A stretch of DNA of 64,000 nucleotides from assembly GCF_000454545.1 (NCBI RefSeq), contig NZ_CM002139.1, positions 3,422,317 through 3,486,316 on the forward strand. The letters are read 5' to 3'. The notes under the pieces were generated by a model that saw only the letters and a program-made list of their open reading frames with translations, was not told the DNA's origin and ran no database searches. Below, one piece after another: positions 9,244 to 17,498 of the stretch. The position numbers and the translations under genes were made by a program. The DNA comes from Xanthomonas cassavae CFBP 4642. Its GTDB lineage: Bacteria; Pseudomonadota; Gammaproteobacteria; Xanthomonadales; Xanthomonadaceae. How positions within the stretch are numbered: position 1 is the first letter of the stretch; every line of letters begins with the position of its first letter.

Positions 9244-9623
9244 CGCACGCCGCGTGCAGCATGGTCGCGCGCCCCTGCGATGCGCGGACACCAGCAACGC
9301 GGCCTGGCGCCAACCCACCGGCCTGCACACGCAGGCGCCTGCGATGGTGCCTTCTGCATCTCCCCTTAGGCCAGGCCGTTGCGAGGCCATCCGGGCGATC
9401 ACCGCACGCAGGCTGCATGCCGGCAAACACCCTGCACACGCGCAGGCAGCAGCGACCGCCGCGCCTGCGAACTCCGACGTTCATGCTGCACGCTTCGCAC
9501 CACGCTGCCTGCACCTGGCGATACACGGACTCGCATGGCCCGGCTGCAACTGCATGCCAACGGCTTGACGCACGCCGGCGCATGGCAGATGGTGCGCCAT
9601 CCCCTGTCTCGCTGGTCTGCCGC
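9244..9623. other. Intergenic, no gene seen
   Basis: This stretch is rich in GCGCAGG/CCTGC words and has open frames without ribosome sites. The frame that continues into the DUF192 gene lacks any domain here, so it is taken as non-coding leader. Confidence 0.5.
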
Positions 9624-10073
9624 ATGCGCCCTGTCCGCTTTCTCGCCCTTGCCTGCCTGATGTTGCTTGGTGGCTGCGCCAGCCGCGGCTCGTGGGTGGA
9701 ACTGGCCGGCACGCGCTACCAGGTGGAACTGGCGCAGAACGATGCCGACCGCGTCCAGGGCCTGATGTTCCGCGATGCCATGGACCAAGACCGCGGCATG
9801 CTGTTCATCCACGACCGTCAGGAACCGCTGGCGTACTGGATGAAGAACACCAAGATCGCGCTGGACATCCTGTATTTCGACGACCAGCGCCGGCTGGTGT
9901 CGCAGCAGCGCGATGTGCCGCCGTGTTCGGCCGGCGGCGATGCCTGCCCGCCCTATCCCAGCAAGGCGCCGGCCCGCTACGTGCTGGAACTCAATGCCGG
10001 CCAGGCCACCAAGCTCGACCTCCAGGATGGCACCGAGCTTGTTTTCGGCCCGGATATTCCCGAGCTGAAGTGA
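9624..10073 (+). CDS. DUF192 lipoprotein
   Basis: This 149-residue protein begins at ATG 9624, chosen because it gives a clean lipoprotein signal: MRPVRFLALACLMLLGGC with the lipobox Cys at residue 18. The mature part is a single DUF192 domain with RVQGLMFRDAM, GMLFIHDRQ, YWMKNTKIALDILYFD and a conserved Cys pair in VPPCSAGGDACPPYP. Membrane anchoring on the periplasmic side is expected. Family function is unknown. Confidence 0.88.
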   Translation: MRPVRFLALACLMLLGGCASRGSWVELAGTRYQVELAQNDADRVQGLMFRDAMDQDRGMLFIHDRQEPLAYWMKNTKIALDILYFDDQRRLVSQQRDVPPCSAGGDACPPYPSKAPARYVLELNAGQATKLDLQDGTELVFGPDIPELK

Positions 10074-10113
10074 TTCACAGCGATGCGGTGTCTCCTGTCA
10101 GGAAGTACCGGAC

Positions 10114-10995
10114 TTGAACCCCGCGCCGCTTGCCGACACTCTTGTCGGCATGGTCGACATGCTCCCACTTCCCCATTGGACCGCGCTTGCCAGCCTGGAC
10201 GACGATGCGGTGCCGTTGATGTCCACCGCGCTGCTGATTGCGCGCGACGAGTATCCACAACTGGATGCCGAGTTGTATGACACGCTGGTGCAGAGCCACG
10301 TCGAGCATCTGCGCCGCGAAGTGGACGCGATCGACCTGTGGCCGCTGAAGATGGCCGCGGTCAACCGCTACCTGTTCGATGAGCTGGGCTATTCGGGCAA
10401 TCACGACGAGTACTACGACCCGCGTAACAGCTATCTCAACCAGGTGTTCGAGCGCCGGCTGGGCAATCCGATTTCGCTGGCGATGGTGCAGATCGAAGTG
10501 GCGCGCCGGCTCGGTATCCCGTTGGCAGGCGTGTCGTTTCCCGGGCATTTCCTGGTGCGGCTGCCGGTGGACGACGGCGTGCTGGTGATGGACCCGTTCA
10601 ACGGCGGCCGTCCGCTGGGCGTGGACGAGCTGCGCGAACGCGCCCGCCCACATCTGGGGGGAGAAATTCCCGACGACCGTGCGCTGGCGCAGATTCTCGA
10701 CCCCGCCCCGCACCGCGCGATCTTGATCCGCATCCTGCGCAACCTGCACGGCGTGTATGCCGATGCCGAGCATTGGGACCGCGCCGCGCGCAGCGCCGAC
10801 CGCATCCTGAAGCTGGTACCGGACCAACCCGAGGCCATGCGCGATCGCGGCATGGCCTACCTGCATCTGGGCCACCGCAACGGCGCACGCCACGATCTGT
10901 CGCGTTACCTGCTGCTCAATCCAGGCGCGCAGGACGCAGGCAATCTGCACGAGCATCTGGTCGAGTTGAACAGCCAGCGCTCACGCGCGCACTGA
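10114..10995 (+). CDS. SirB1 family transglutaminase-like / TPR protein
   Basis: A 293-residue protein with an N-terminal SirB1/transglutaminase-like domain (DEYYDPRNSYLNQVFERRLGN, GIPLAGVSFPGHFLV, VMDPFNGG) and a C-terminal TPR-like helical pair near LRNLHGVYADAEHWDRAARS. The first possible start is TTG 10114, with GGAAG 8 bases upstream; ATG 10150 is an alternative that removes 12 residues. Substrate and role are unknown. Homologues are widespread in proteobacteria, often near peptide release or haem genes. Confidence 0.88.
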   Translation: MNPAPLADTLVGMVDMLPLPHWTALASLDDDAVPLMSTALLIARDEYPQLDAELYDTLVQSHVEHLRREVDAIDLWPLKMAAVNRYLFDELGYSGNHDEYYDPRNSYLNQVFERRLGNPISLAMVQIEVARRLGIPLAGVSFPGHFLVRLPVDDGVLVMDPFNGGRPLGVDELRERARPHLGGEIPDDRALAQILDPAPHRAILIRILRNLHGVYADAEHWDRAARSADRILKLVPDQPEAMRDRGMAYLHLGHRNGARHDLSRYLLLNPGAQDAGNLHEHLVELNSQRSRAH

Positions 10996-11078
10996 GCCCG
11001 CCTGCATCGCGATCCGCTTGGCCGCCGCAGCGTGGCGCTGCCGCCCGTGATCGATACCCGATCCGGGCGGGCAAGCGC

Positions 11079-11270
11079 TCAGTCGATCTCCACCATCTCG
11101 AAGTCGTCCTTGGTGACGCCGCAGTCCGGGCAGGTCCAGGTGTCGGGCACGTCCTGCCAGCGGGTGCCGGGCGCGATGCCTTCTTCGGGAATGCCGTCGG
11201 CCTCGTGGTAGAGAAACCCGCAGACGACGCACATCCAGGTGCGGTAGATGGTCGTGGATGTGTCGCTCAT
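11079..11270 (-). CDS. Rubredoxin
   Basis: The protein has 63 residues from MSDTS; the longer upstream frame is not needed. Two CxxC knuckles that bind one iron are visible, MCVVCGF near the N-terminus and CPDCGV near the C-terminus, with the family core YHEADG and [10 protein letters not shown] between. It is a small cytosolic one-electron carrier. Its redox partner is not encoded nearby. It is divergent from thiE with a 71-bp shared promoter region. Confidence 0.95.
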   Translation of the reverse strand: MSDTSTTIYRTWMCVVCGFLYHEADGIPEEGIAPGTRWQDVPDTWTCPDCGVTKDDFEMVEID

Positions 11271-11341
11271 CGGATAATCGCGGTCACGTGACGGTGGGGA
11301 TACATTGTCCCACTCCATCCACCGCTTTCGGAAGCGCTGCC

Positions 11342-11965
11342 ATGCCCAACCGCCTTGACGCCCGCGGCGTGTACCTGATCACCCCCGACGAGCCCAACAC
11401 CCAGCGCCTGCTGCTGCGCACCGCGCCATTGTTGTCGGCGATCACCTGGTTGCAATACCGCAACAAACAGGCCGATGCGGCGCTACGGCTACGCCAGGCC
11501 AGCGCCCTGCGCGAGGCCTGCGCGGCGCATGGCGTGCCCTTGATCATCAACGACGATGCGCAGCTGGCCGCGCAGGTCGGCGCGCAAGGCGTGCATCTTG
11601 GCGAAGACGATGGCGAGGTGGCGGCCGCACGCGCCGCGCTGGGGCCGCAGGCCATCATCGGGGTGTCGTGCTACGACGAGATCGCGCGCGCGCGCACCGC
11701 AGCGGCTGCCGGCGCCAGCTACGTGGCGTTCGGCGCATTCTTCCCTACCACCACCAAGCAGACCACCCGGCGCGCCACCCCTGCGCTATTGCAGAAGACG
11801 GCAGAGCTGGGACTGCCGCGGGTGGCGATCGGCGGTATCGCACCTGCACAGGTGCCCGAACTCGTCACTGCCGGCGCCGATCTGATTGCCGTGGTCAGCG
11901 GGGTGTATGCGGCGCCGGATCCGGTCGCTGCAGTGCAGGCGTATCGCGCCGGGTTTGGGTGGTAG
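11342..11965 (+). CDS. thiE: Thiamine-phosphate synthase
   Basis: A 207-residue TIM-barrel enzyme that joins hydroxymethylpyrimidine diphosphate and thiazole phosphate. Motifs are [45 protein letters not shown] and [14 protein letters not shown] 11342 has GGAAG at 11331-11335. Unlike thiC at 49-51 kb, there is no TPP riboswitch in the short 71-bp upstream region. Confidence 0.95.
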   Translation: MPNRLDARGVYLITPDEPNTQRLLLRTAPLLSAITWLQYRNKQADAALRLRQASALREACAAHGVPLIINDDAQLAAQVGAQGVHLGEDDGEVAAARAALGPQAIIGVSCYDEIARARTAAAAGASYVAFGAFFPTTTKQTTRRATPALLQKTAELGLPRVAIGGIAPAQVPELVTAGADLIAVVSGVYAAPDPVAAVQAYRAGFGW

Positions 11966-12063
11966 TGCTGCAAACGATGATGACGATCGATGCTGGCTGC
12001 AGCGTACGCCGCTCGCGCAGGATTGAATGCCTTGCTTGCACCAAGTGCACCGACCATCGTGAC

Positions 12064-12180
12064 GGGCCCATGCCCGCCCACCATCGCAGGACCCTTGGCG
12101 GTCCCGGTCCCGCAATCGGCGAGGACGCCACGCCAGACAGTTGGCTGGTGTTTTTTGTTGAAGAGCAAAAGACACCGCGT
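12064..12180. repeat. Degenerate dispersed intergenic repeat, copy A
   Basis: The segment GGGCCCATGCCCGCCCACCA with its extension to 12092 recurs, inverted, at 29930-29958. The following part (GGTCCCGCAATCGGCGAGGA, 12109-12128) matches GGTCCCGCAAGCGGCGAGGA at 29723-29742, in the same orientation and with one difference. It sits in the gap between thiE and the receptor gene terminator. Confidence 0.65.
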
Positions 12181-12203
12181 CGTCAGCCAAGCCATCTCCC
12201 GAA

Positions 12204-12237
12204 ACAAAAACAGCGACGCGTGCTTTCACGCGTCGCT
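12204..12237 (-). terminator. Terminator of the TonB-dependent receptor gene
   Basis: AGCGACGCGTG (12212-12222) pairs perfectly with CACGCGTCGCT (12227-12237) around a 4-base loop. On the minus strand the stem is followed by CTGTTTTTG. It lies 30 bases after the receptor stop codon. Confidence 0.9.
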
Positions 12238-12266
12238 GCCGGGACTGCCTTTGTCGCTTGATCCGG

Positions 12267-15200
12267 TTAGAAGTCGTAGCTCAGGGTCACCCGGCCAGAG
12301 CGCGGCGCCTGATAGGCCACGACCTGGTTCCACAACGGATTGGTGGTGTTGTCGGGCAACTGCGAGAACGGGTAGATATTGGTCGCGGTCTGCTCATTGG
12401 TGAGGTTGAACACGTCGAAGCGCAAGGCCAGCTTGCCGTCGGCGAAGGAGGGCTTGTAGGTCACGCCCATGTCGAGCTGGGCGATCCAGCCAAGCCGGCC
12501 CTGCGAGCCCGGAGGCGATGCCACCCCGGTGCCGGTTTCCGGGTTGTAGCAGTAGTGGTACGGACCGCCGGTGATTGCACTGCCGCCATAGCCGGCCGGA
12601 TCGCGGCCGCTGTATTCGGTGCCGTAGTAATTGCCCAGGCAGTTGCGCGGCGCACCGGAGATCAGGCTGAAGTTGGCCGACGCACCCCATTGCGGAGTGA
12701 ACTGGTAGAAGCCGAACACCTTGAGCTGGTGACGGTGATCGTTGGATTGATCGCCGTTGAAGTGCTCCATCAACGCCGGGTGGTCCCAGCTTTGCGTGGT
12801 CGATACCGAGGCCTGGCCCTGGTAGCTGCCCAGTGCGCCGCCGGTGCGCCACAGGTCAGAGCGCACCTGCCCTTCGGTGGTGCCGTAGCTGTGCGACCAC
12901 ACGTAGTTGACCTTGGCGTACCACTGGCCGTCGAACGGCCGCTCCAGGTTGAATTCCACGGCCGAGTAGTTGCGCTTGAGCTTTGGAAAGCCCGCCGCCT
13001 CGCGGCTGACCGACACTTCGTGGAACTGGCCATCGGTGCCGATCACGCCCCAGGTGTTGGTCTGGCCGGGATTGATCAGCGACGCGCCAGCCACCTTCGA
13101 AAAATCGATGGTCACGCCTTGCGCGGCCGCCGCGTCGATCAGCGCGGTATTGGAGACATCGTAGTTCTGGTCGTCGATGCCGGCATTGAGGCGGCGGTGC
13201 GTGCCACGCACGCCCAGCACCCAGCCGCTGTCGAGTTGCTTGGTGACGCCGAGGATGAGTTCGTCCTGGTTCTCGCCTTCGATGTCCTTGGCCACGGCCG
13301 TGCGCACGTCGGCAATGCGGCCGAAGCGCGAATTGGCGGAGACCGCCGAGCCCAGTTGCTGCGCCAGAATCGGCGTGCCGTCGGCATTGATGCCGCTGTA
13401 GGTGAAGTAGGTGTCGGTGGTGGTGGCCGGGGTGAACAGGCTCACCGCCGACAGCGGCAGGCCGAGATAGTAACGGCCGAGGTTGCCGAATACCTTCAGG
13501 CTGGAATCGCCGTTGACGTCCCAGCTGAAGCCCAGGCGCGGCGCCCAGGCATTGTCCACTTCGATGTAGGGATCGCCGAACGGGGTGTAGTTGGTGAATT
13601 CGTCCTTGCGCAGGCCCAGGCTGAGCAGCAGGTTGTCGGTGACCTGCCATTTGTCTTCGATGTAGTACGCGCGTTGTTTTGCTTCGTACGAGTACAGGCT
13701 GGTGTTGATGTTGCGCACCACGTAGTAGCCGCTGGACCCGTTGACCGGATCCACCAACCCCGGGCTGGGTGCGCCGATGCCGCCGGCCTCGTTGGCCGAC
13801 TGGCTGACCAGCCCGCCGGTGGCCAGGCCGTTGGGATCGTTGGTCTGGCCGTAGGTCCACGCAAAGCCGGGGCCGGACAGCACCGACCCTACGTCGATAC
13901 CTTCGGACTTCTGGTTGTCGATACCGAAGTTGAGCGTGTGGTGGCCGATGCGCCATTCCAGATTCAGGCGCTGATTGTCTTTCTTGTACTCGCGGTCGGG
14001 CGAACTGACCGAGGTCACCAGCTGGTTGCCGATGCGCGGAGTGCCGCCGGTGTAGGCCGGATTCTGCAGTGCGGCGCTATTGATGACCGGCCCGCCGGCC
14101 GCGTTGTAGTTGAAGGGCGTCAGCTCATCGGGCGTTTTCATCTTGCCGTACAGCGCGGTCACGGTGAGGTTGTCGCCGAGGTAGCCGGTGTACTTGCCGG
14201 TGAACAGGGTCGGGCCGGTCTTCCAGGTGGATTCGTCGGTGAAATAACTGCCGCGCTGGCGATTGACGTAGTCGTAGCGGTAGATCGACCCGTTGGTCTC
14301 GGCCTCATCGCTGGCACCGGTCACCTCGATCAGGTGGTTGTCGGTGATGTTCCAGTCCACCTTGGCGTACCAGCGCTTCTGCTTGTAGTCGTAATCGGTG
14401 AGGCCGCCGGTGCGGCCGTTGTCGGTGTCGCGATTGGTGCCCACGCGCACGCCGTCCGAATCCACCTGCTCGGCGGCCAGGAAGAAGAACAGCTTGTCCT
14501 GGATGATCGGCCCGCCGACATAGGCGCTGTAGGTGGTCTGGTTGGCTTCGGCTTCGCTGGCCGGCTGGTACAGGCCGTTGGCCGCACGCGCGTAGCGGTA
14601 GGCGGCGTTGTTGACGGTGCTGGCCTGGCTGTCCGGACGCCAGTAGATGTCGCGCTGGTTGGCACGCAAGCCGTTGGGCTCCCAGATGACGGCGGCGCCG
14701 AACTTCCATTCGTTGGTGCCGCGCTTGCCGATCTGGTTGATCACGCCGCCATTGGAACGGCCGAACTGCGCGCCGTAGCCGCCGGTGAAGATTTCCTGCT
14801 GGTCGATGGCGCCGTAGGGCAGGGTCAGGCCACCCAGGTTGTTGCTGATGGTGGTGGTGTTGAAGCCGTTGAGGTAGTAGGCGTTTTCGCTGGCGGCCGA
14901 GCCGCCGAAGCTGGGCAGCGAGCCGCCGAGCGGGCCGTTGTCGAAGCCGCCGCTGTTGACCACCACGCCCGGCGCCAGCAGCGCGATCGCTTCGGCGGTG
15001 CGGCCCAACGGCAGCTGCGCCAGCTGCTCGGCGGTGACCACGGTGCGGGTATCCACGCTGCTGACGTCGATGCTGGCCAGGCTGGCGGCATTGACGGTGA
15101 CGCTGTCCAGGGTCTGCACGCCGCTCCCCGCGGCGCTGGCGGCGAACGAGACGTCGGTGTTGGCGCCGACGGTAATGGCGACGTTCTCGCGGGTTTCCAC

Positions 15201-15446
15201 CACCGCGCCGTCGCGCTTGACCGTCACCTTGTAGGTGCCCAGCGGCAGGTTGCCGGCGGTGTAGCGGCCGCGCGCATCCACCGGCACTTCGCGACGGAGG
15301 CCACTGTTGTTTTCCACCACCACGCTGGTGCCGTTGCCCTGCCCCACGCTGCCGACGATGCTGCCGGTGGTCGACTGCGCGTGTGCGCTACCGATGGCCA
15401 CCACCAGGGCCAACGCCAGGGCACGCTTCTGGATACTACGGTTCAT
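12267..15446 (-). CDS. TonB-dependent receptor, Oar-like with carboxypeptidase-regulatory N-domain
   Basis: A 1059-residue outer-membrane protein starting at MNRSIQKRA, which gives a clean signal peptide ending in AHAQ. A carboxypeptidase-regulatory-like beta-sandwich (VPVDARGRYTAGNLPLGTY) follows, then the plug (RTVVTAEQLAQLPLGRTAEA, YLNGFNTTTISNNL) and the beta-barrel, ending in a terminal Phe (VTLSYDF) as usual for outer-membrane barrels. It should import a large or scarce ligand with TonB energy. Ligand is unknown; Oar-like members are sometimes linked to protein or carbohydrate uptake. No partner genes adjoin. A long open frame also exists on the opposite strand, but it is a GC-driven shadow. 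Confidence 0.92.
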   Translation of the reverse strand: MNRSIQKRALALALVVAIGSAHAQSTTGSIVGSVGQGNGTSVVVENNSGLRREVPVDARGRYTAGNLPLGTYKVTVKRDGAVVETRENVAITVGANTDVSFAASAAGSGVQTLDSVTVNAASLASIDVSSVDTRTVVTAEQLAQLPLGRTAEAIALLAPGVVVNSGGFDNGPLGGSLPSFGGSAASENAYYLNGFNTTTISNNLGGLTLPYGAIDQQEIFTGGYGAQFGRSNGGVINQIGKRGTNEWKFGAAVIWEPNGLRANQRDIYWRPDSQASTVNNAAYRYARAANGLYQPASEAEANQTTYSAYVGGPIIQDKLFFFLAAEQVDSDGVRVGTNRDTDNGRTGGLTDYDYKQKRWYAKVDWNITDNHLIEVTGASDEAETNGSIYRYDYVNRQRGSYFTDESTWKTGPTLFTGKYTGYLGDNLTVTALYGKMKTPDELTPFNYNAAGGPVINSAALQNPAYTGGTPRIGNQLVTSVSSPDREYKKDNQRLNLEWRIGHHTLNFGIDNQKSEGIDVGSVLSGPGFAWTYGQTNDPNGLATGGLVSQSANEAGGIGAPSPGLVDPVNGSSGYYVVRNINTSLYSYEAKQRAYYIEDKWQVTDNLLLSLGLRKDEFTNYTPFGDPYIEVDNAWAPRLGFSWDVNGDSSLKVFGNLGRYYLGLPLSAVSLFTPATTTDTYFTYSGINADGTPILAQQLGSAVSANSRFGRIADVRTAVAKDIEGENQDELILGVTKQLDSGWVLGVRGTHRRLNAGIDDQNYDVSNTALIDAAAAQGVTIDFSKVAGASLINPGQTNTWGVIGTDGQFHEVSVSREAAGFPKLKRNYSAVEFNLERPFDGQWYAKVNYVWSHSYGTTEGQVRSDLWRTGGALGSYQGQASVSTTQSWDHPALMEHFNGDQSNDHRHQLKVFGFYQFTPQWGASANFSLISGAPRNCLGNYYGTEYSGRDPAGYGGSAITGGPYHYCYNPETGTGVASPPGSQGRLGWIAQLDMGVTYKPSFADGKLALRFDVFNLTNEQTATNIYPFSQLPDNTTNPLWNQVVAYQAPRSGRVTLSYDF

Positions 15447-15613
15447 GCTTTCTCCCCAAGTCTGGAACTGTCGCCAGGCGACCAATGAACGGGGCCAACG
15501 GCCACCGGAATCACACTTTCTGAACATTCGCAGCAGGGCGCCAATGACCGCATGCCATCAACTCATGCCCAACCGTCGAGACCGTTGCGTTCGATCATAG
15601 GCAGCCGGGTTGC

Positions 15614-15659
15614 CCTACCCGCCGGCTCCGACGGGTAGGCGGGCCTCTGCCGGGTAGGC
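15614..15659. promoter_or_regulatory. Inverted and direct repeats in the receptor-hemL divergent region
   Basis: CCTACCCG (15614-15621) is the exact reverse complement of CGGGTAGG (15632-15639). The word CGGGTAGGC is repeated directly at 15632 and 15651, 19 bases apart. The element lies in the 302-bp gap between the divergent TonB receptor and hemL genes and could bind a dimeric regulator. No known box was recognised. Confidence 0.45.
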
Positions 15660-15748
15660 GCGCGAGGCTGCAGGCCTGACAATGGCGCACGCGATGCCCG
15701 CTACCGGGCATCGATGCTCCCATCGGTATTCCTCAAGGATCTGCGCGC

Positions 15749-17038
15749 ATGAACCACACCCGCTCCCACGCCCTGTTGGCCCAGGCGCAGACACTGCTGC
15801 CCGGCGGCGTCAATTCACCGGTGCGGGCGTTCAAGTCGGTGGGAGGCGAGCCGTTCTTCGTGGCGCGCGCCGACGGCCCGTATCTGTACGATGTCGACGC
15901 CAACCGCTATATCGACTACGTGGGTTCGTGGGGCCCGATGATCGCCGGCCACAACCACCCGGCGGTGCGCGAGGCGGTGGAACGCGCCATTCGTGACGGG
16001 CTGTCGTTCGGTGCGCCGTGCGCGGCCGAAGTGACCATGGCCGACACCATCACCCGGCTGGTGCCTTCCTGCGAGATGGTGCGCATGGTCAATTCCGGCA
16101 CCGAGGCCACGCTGTCGGCGGTGCGCCTGGCGCGCGGCGCGACCGGGCGTAGCCGCATCATCAAGTTCGAAGGCTGCTATCACGGCCACGGCGACTCGTT
16201 CCTGGTCAAGGCCGGCAGCGGCATGCTGACCCTGGGCGTGCCGACCTCGCCGGGCGTGCCGGCGGGCCTGAGCGAACTGACCGCCACGCTCAGCTTCAAC
16301 GATTTCGAAGGCGCTACCGCCCTGTTCGACGAGATCGGCGCCGATGTGGCGGCGGTGATCATCGAACCGGTGGTGGGCAACGCCAACTGCATTCCGCCGC
16401 TGGCCGGCTATCTGCAGCACCTGCGCAAGCTGTGCACGCGGCATGGCGCGCTATTGATCTTCGACGAGGTGATGACCGGTTTCCGCGTCGCCCTGGGTGG
16501 GGCGCAGGCGCTGTACGGGGTGACGCCGGACCTGACCACCTTTGGCAAGATCATCGGCGGCGGCATGCCGGTGGGCGCGTATGGCGGCCGTCGCGAGCTG
16601 ATGGAGCAGATTGCCCCGGCCGGGCCGATCTACCAGGCCGGTACCTTGTCGGGCAACCCGGTGGCCATGGCCGCGGGCCTGGCGATGCTGGAGCTTGTGC
16701 AGGCGCCGGGCTTCCATGCTCGCCTGAGCGAGGCCACCAGCGCGTTGTGCGAGGGGCTGGAAGATGCCGCGCGTGCGGCCGGCATTGCGGTCACCACCAA
16801 CCAGGTGGGCGGCATGTTCGGGCTGTTCTTCGCCGACGAGATCGTGGAGAGCTACGCCCAGGCCACCGCCTGCGACATCACCCGCTTCAATCGCTTCTTC
16901 CACGCGATGCTGCAGCGGGGCGTGTATCTGGCGCCGTCGGCGTACGAAGCCGGCTTCATGTCCAGCGCACACGATGCGGCAGTGATCGATGCCACGCTGG
17001 CGGCCGCGCGCGAGGCCTTTGCCGACGTGGCGCGCTGA
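15749..17038 (+). CDS. hemL: Glutamate-1-semialdehyde 2,1-aminomutase
   Basis: A 429-residue class-III PLP enzyme that makes 5-aminolevulinate in the C5 haem pathway. Landmarks are [13 protein letters not shown] near the start, [18 protein letters not shown], the cofactor Asp in [12 protein letters not shown], and the PLP lysine in [17 protein letters not shown]. The start ATG 15749 has AAGGA upstream. Length and motifs are those of an intact enzyme. Confidence 0.96.
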   Translation: MNHTRSHALLAQAQTLLPGGVNSPVRAFKSVGGEPFFVARADGPYLYDVDANRYIDYVGSWGPMIAGHNHPAVREAVERAIRDGLSFGAPCAAEVTMADTITRLVPSCEMVRMVNSGTEATLSAVRLARGATGRSRIIKFEGCYHGHGDSFLVKAGSGMLTLGVPTSPGVPAGLSELTATLSFNDFEGATALFDEIGADVAAVIIEPVVGNANCIPPLAGYLQHLRKLCTRHGALLIFDEVMTGFRVALGGAQALYGVTPDLTTFGKIIGGGMPVGAYGGRRELMEQIAPAGPIYQAGTLSGNPVAMAAGLAMLELVQAPGFHARLSEATSALCEGLEDAARAAGIAVTTNQVGGMFGLFFADEIVESYAQATACDITRFNRFFHAMLQRGVYLAPSAYEAGFMSSAHDAAVIDATLAAAREAFADVAR

Positions 17039-17498
17039 AAGCTGGGAGTGGGGAATGGGGAATCGGTGAGTGCGGGGCGTTGCAGGTTTGCGGGTCTGCG
17101 GTGCGGCGTGATCGATTTCGTTCGCGGCAGCAGCAACTGCGAGGCGGTGGGCGTTGCAAGCAGTCCGTGACCGCGTGCCGGTGACGCTGTGCCGTGGTAT
17201 CTGTGCATGCGCGCCACCGAAGCCAGGCGACCTCTGACGCGCCTTGACCGTGCGCACGGGCCGACGCATTCGTCACGCTGAACGCGCCAACCCGGCGCAA
17301 CACGCTTTGCTTTTGTCGTGTGGCTGTCATACCTTTCTGAAAGGTGCTCACGGACGGGCATGGGTGGGGACCCTCGAAGCAGCCGATCCGCCGTTGTCGC
17401 CTTCGCCGTGACAGGCTGGCCGTCGCCGCTGTTTCATCCTGTCATGCAGCGCATCGAGCCGGCGCGCTGCCGATGCTTGCCACGGCCGCCCTCGCCTC
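17039..17498. other. Intergenic with GGGAATC-like remnant
   Basis: The first 35 bases (GGGAGTGGGGAATGGGGAAT) resemble the GGGAATC repeat family that forms the array at 8.4 kb. The rest is the upstream region of the LuxR regulator and contains a perfect palindrome at 17331-17345. No gene is recognised. Confidence 0.5.
17331..17345. promoter_or_regulatory. Perfect 15-bp palindrome, operator candidate
   Basis: ACCTTTC-T-GAAAGGT is an exact inverted repeat 153 bases before the LuxR-family regulator start. Symmetry and length fit the site of a dimeric repressor or activator. Which protein binds it is unknown. Confidence 0.45.

Noticed and set aside
12258..15488. A 1076-residue open frame on the plus strand opposite the TonB-dependent receptor
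   Set aside because: It is Val/Ala/Gly/Arg/His-rich with no domain, and its frame mirrors the codons of the receptor gene, a known effect in GC-rich genomes.
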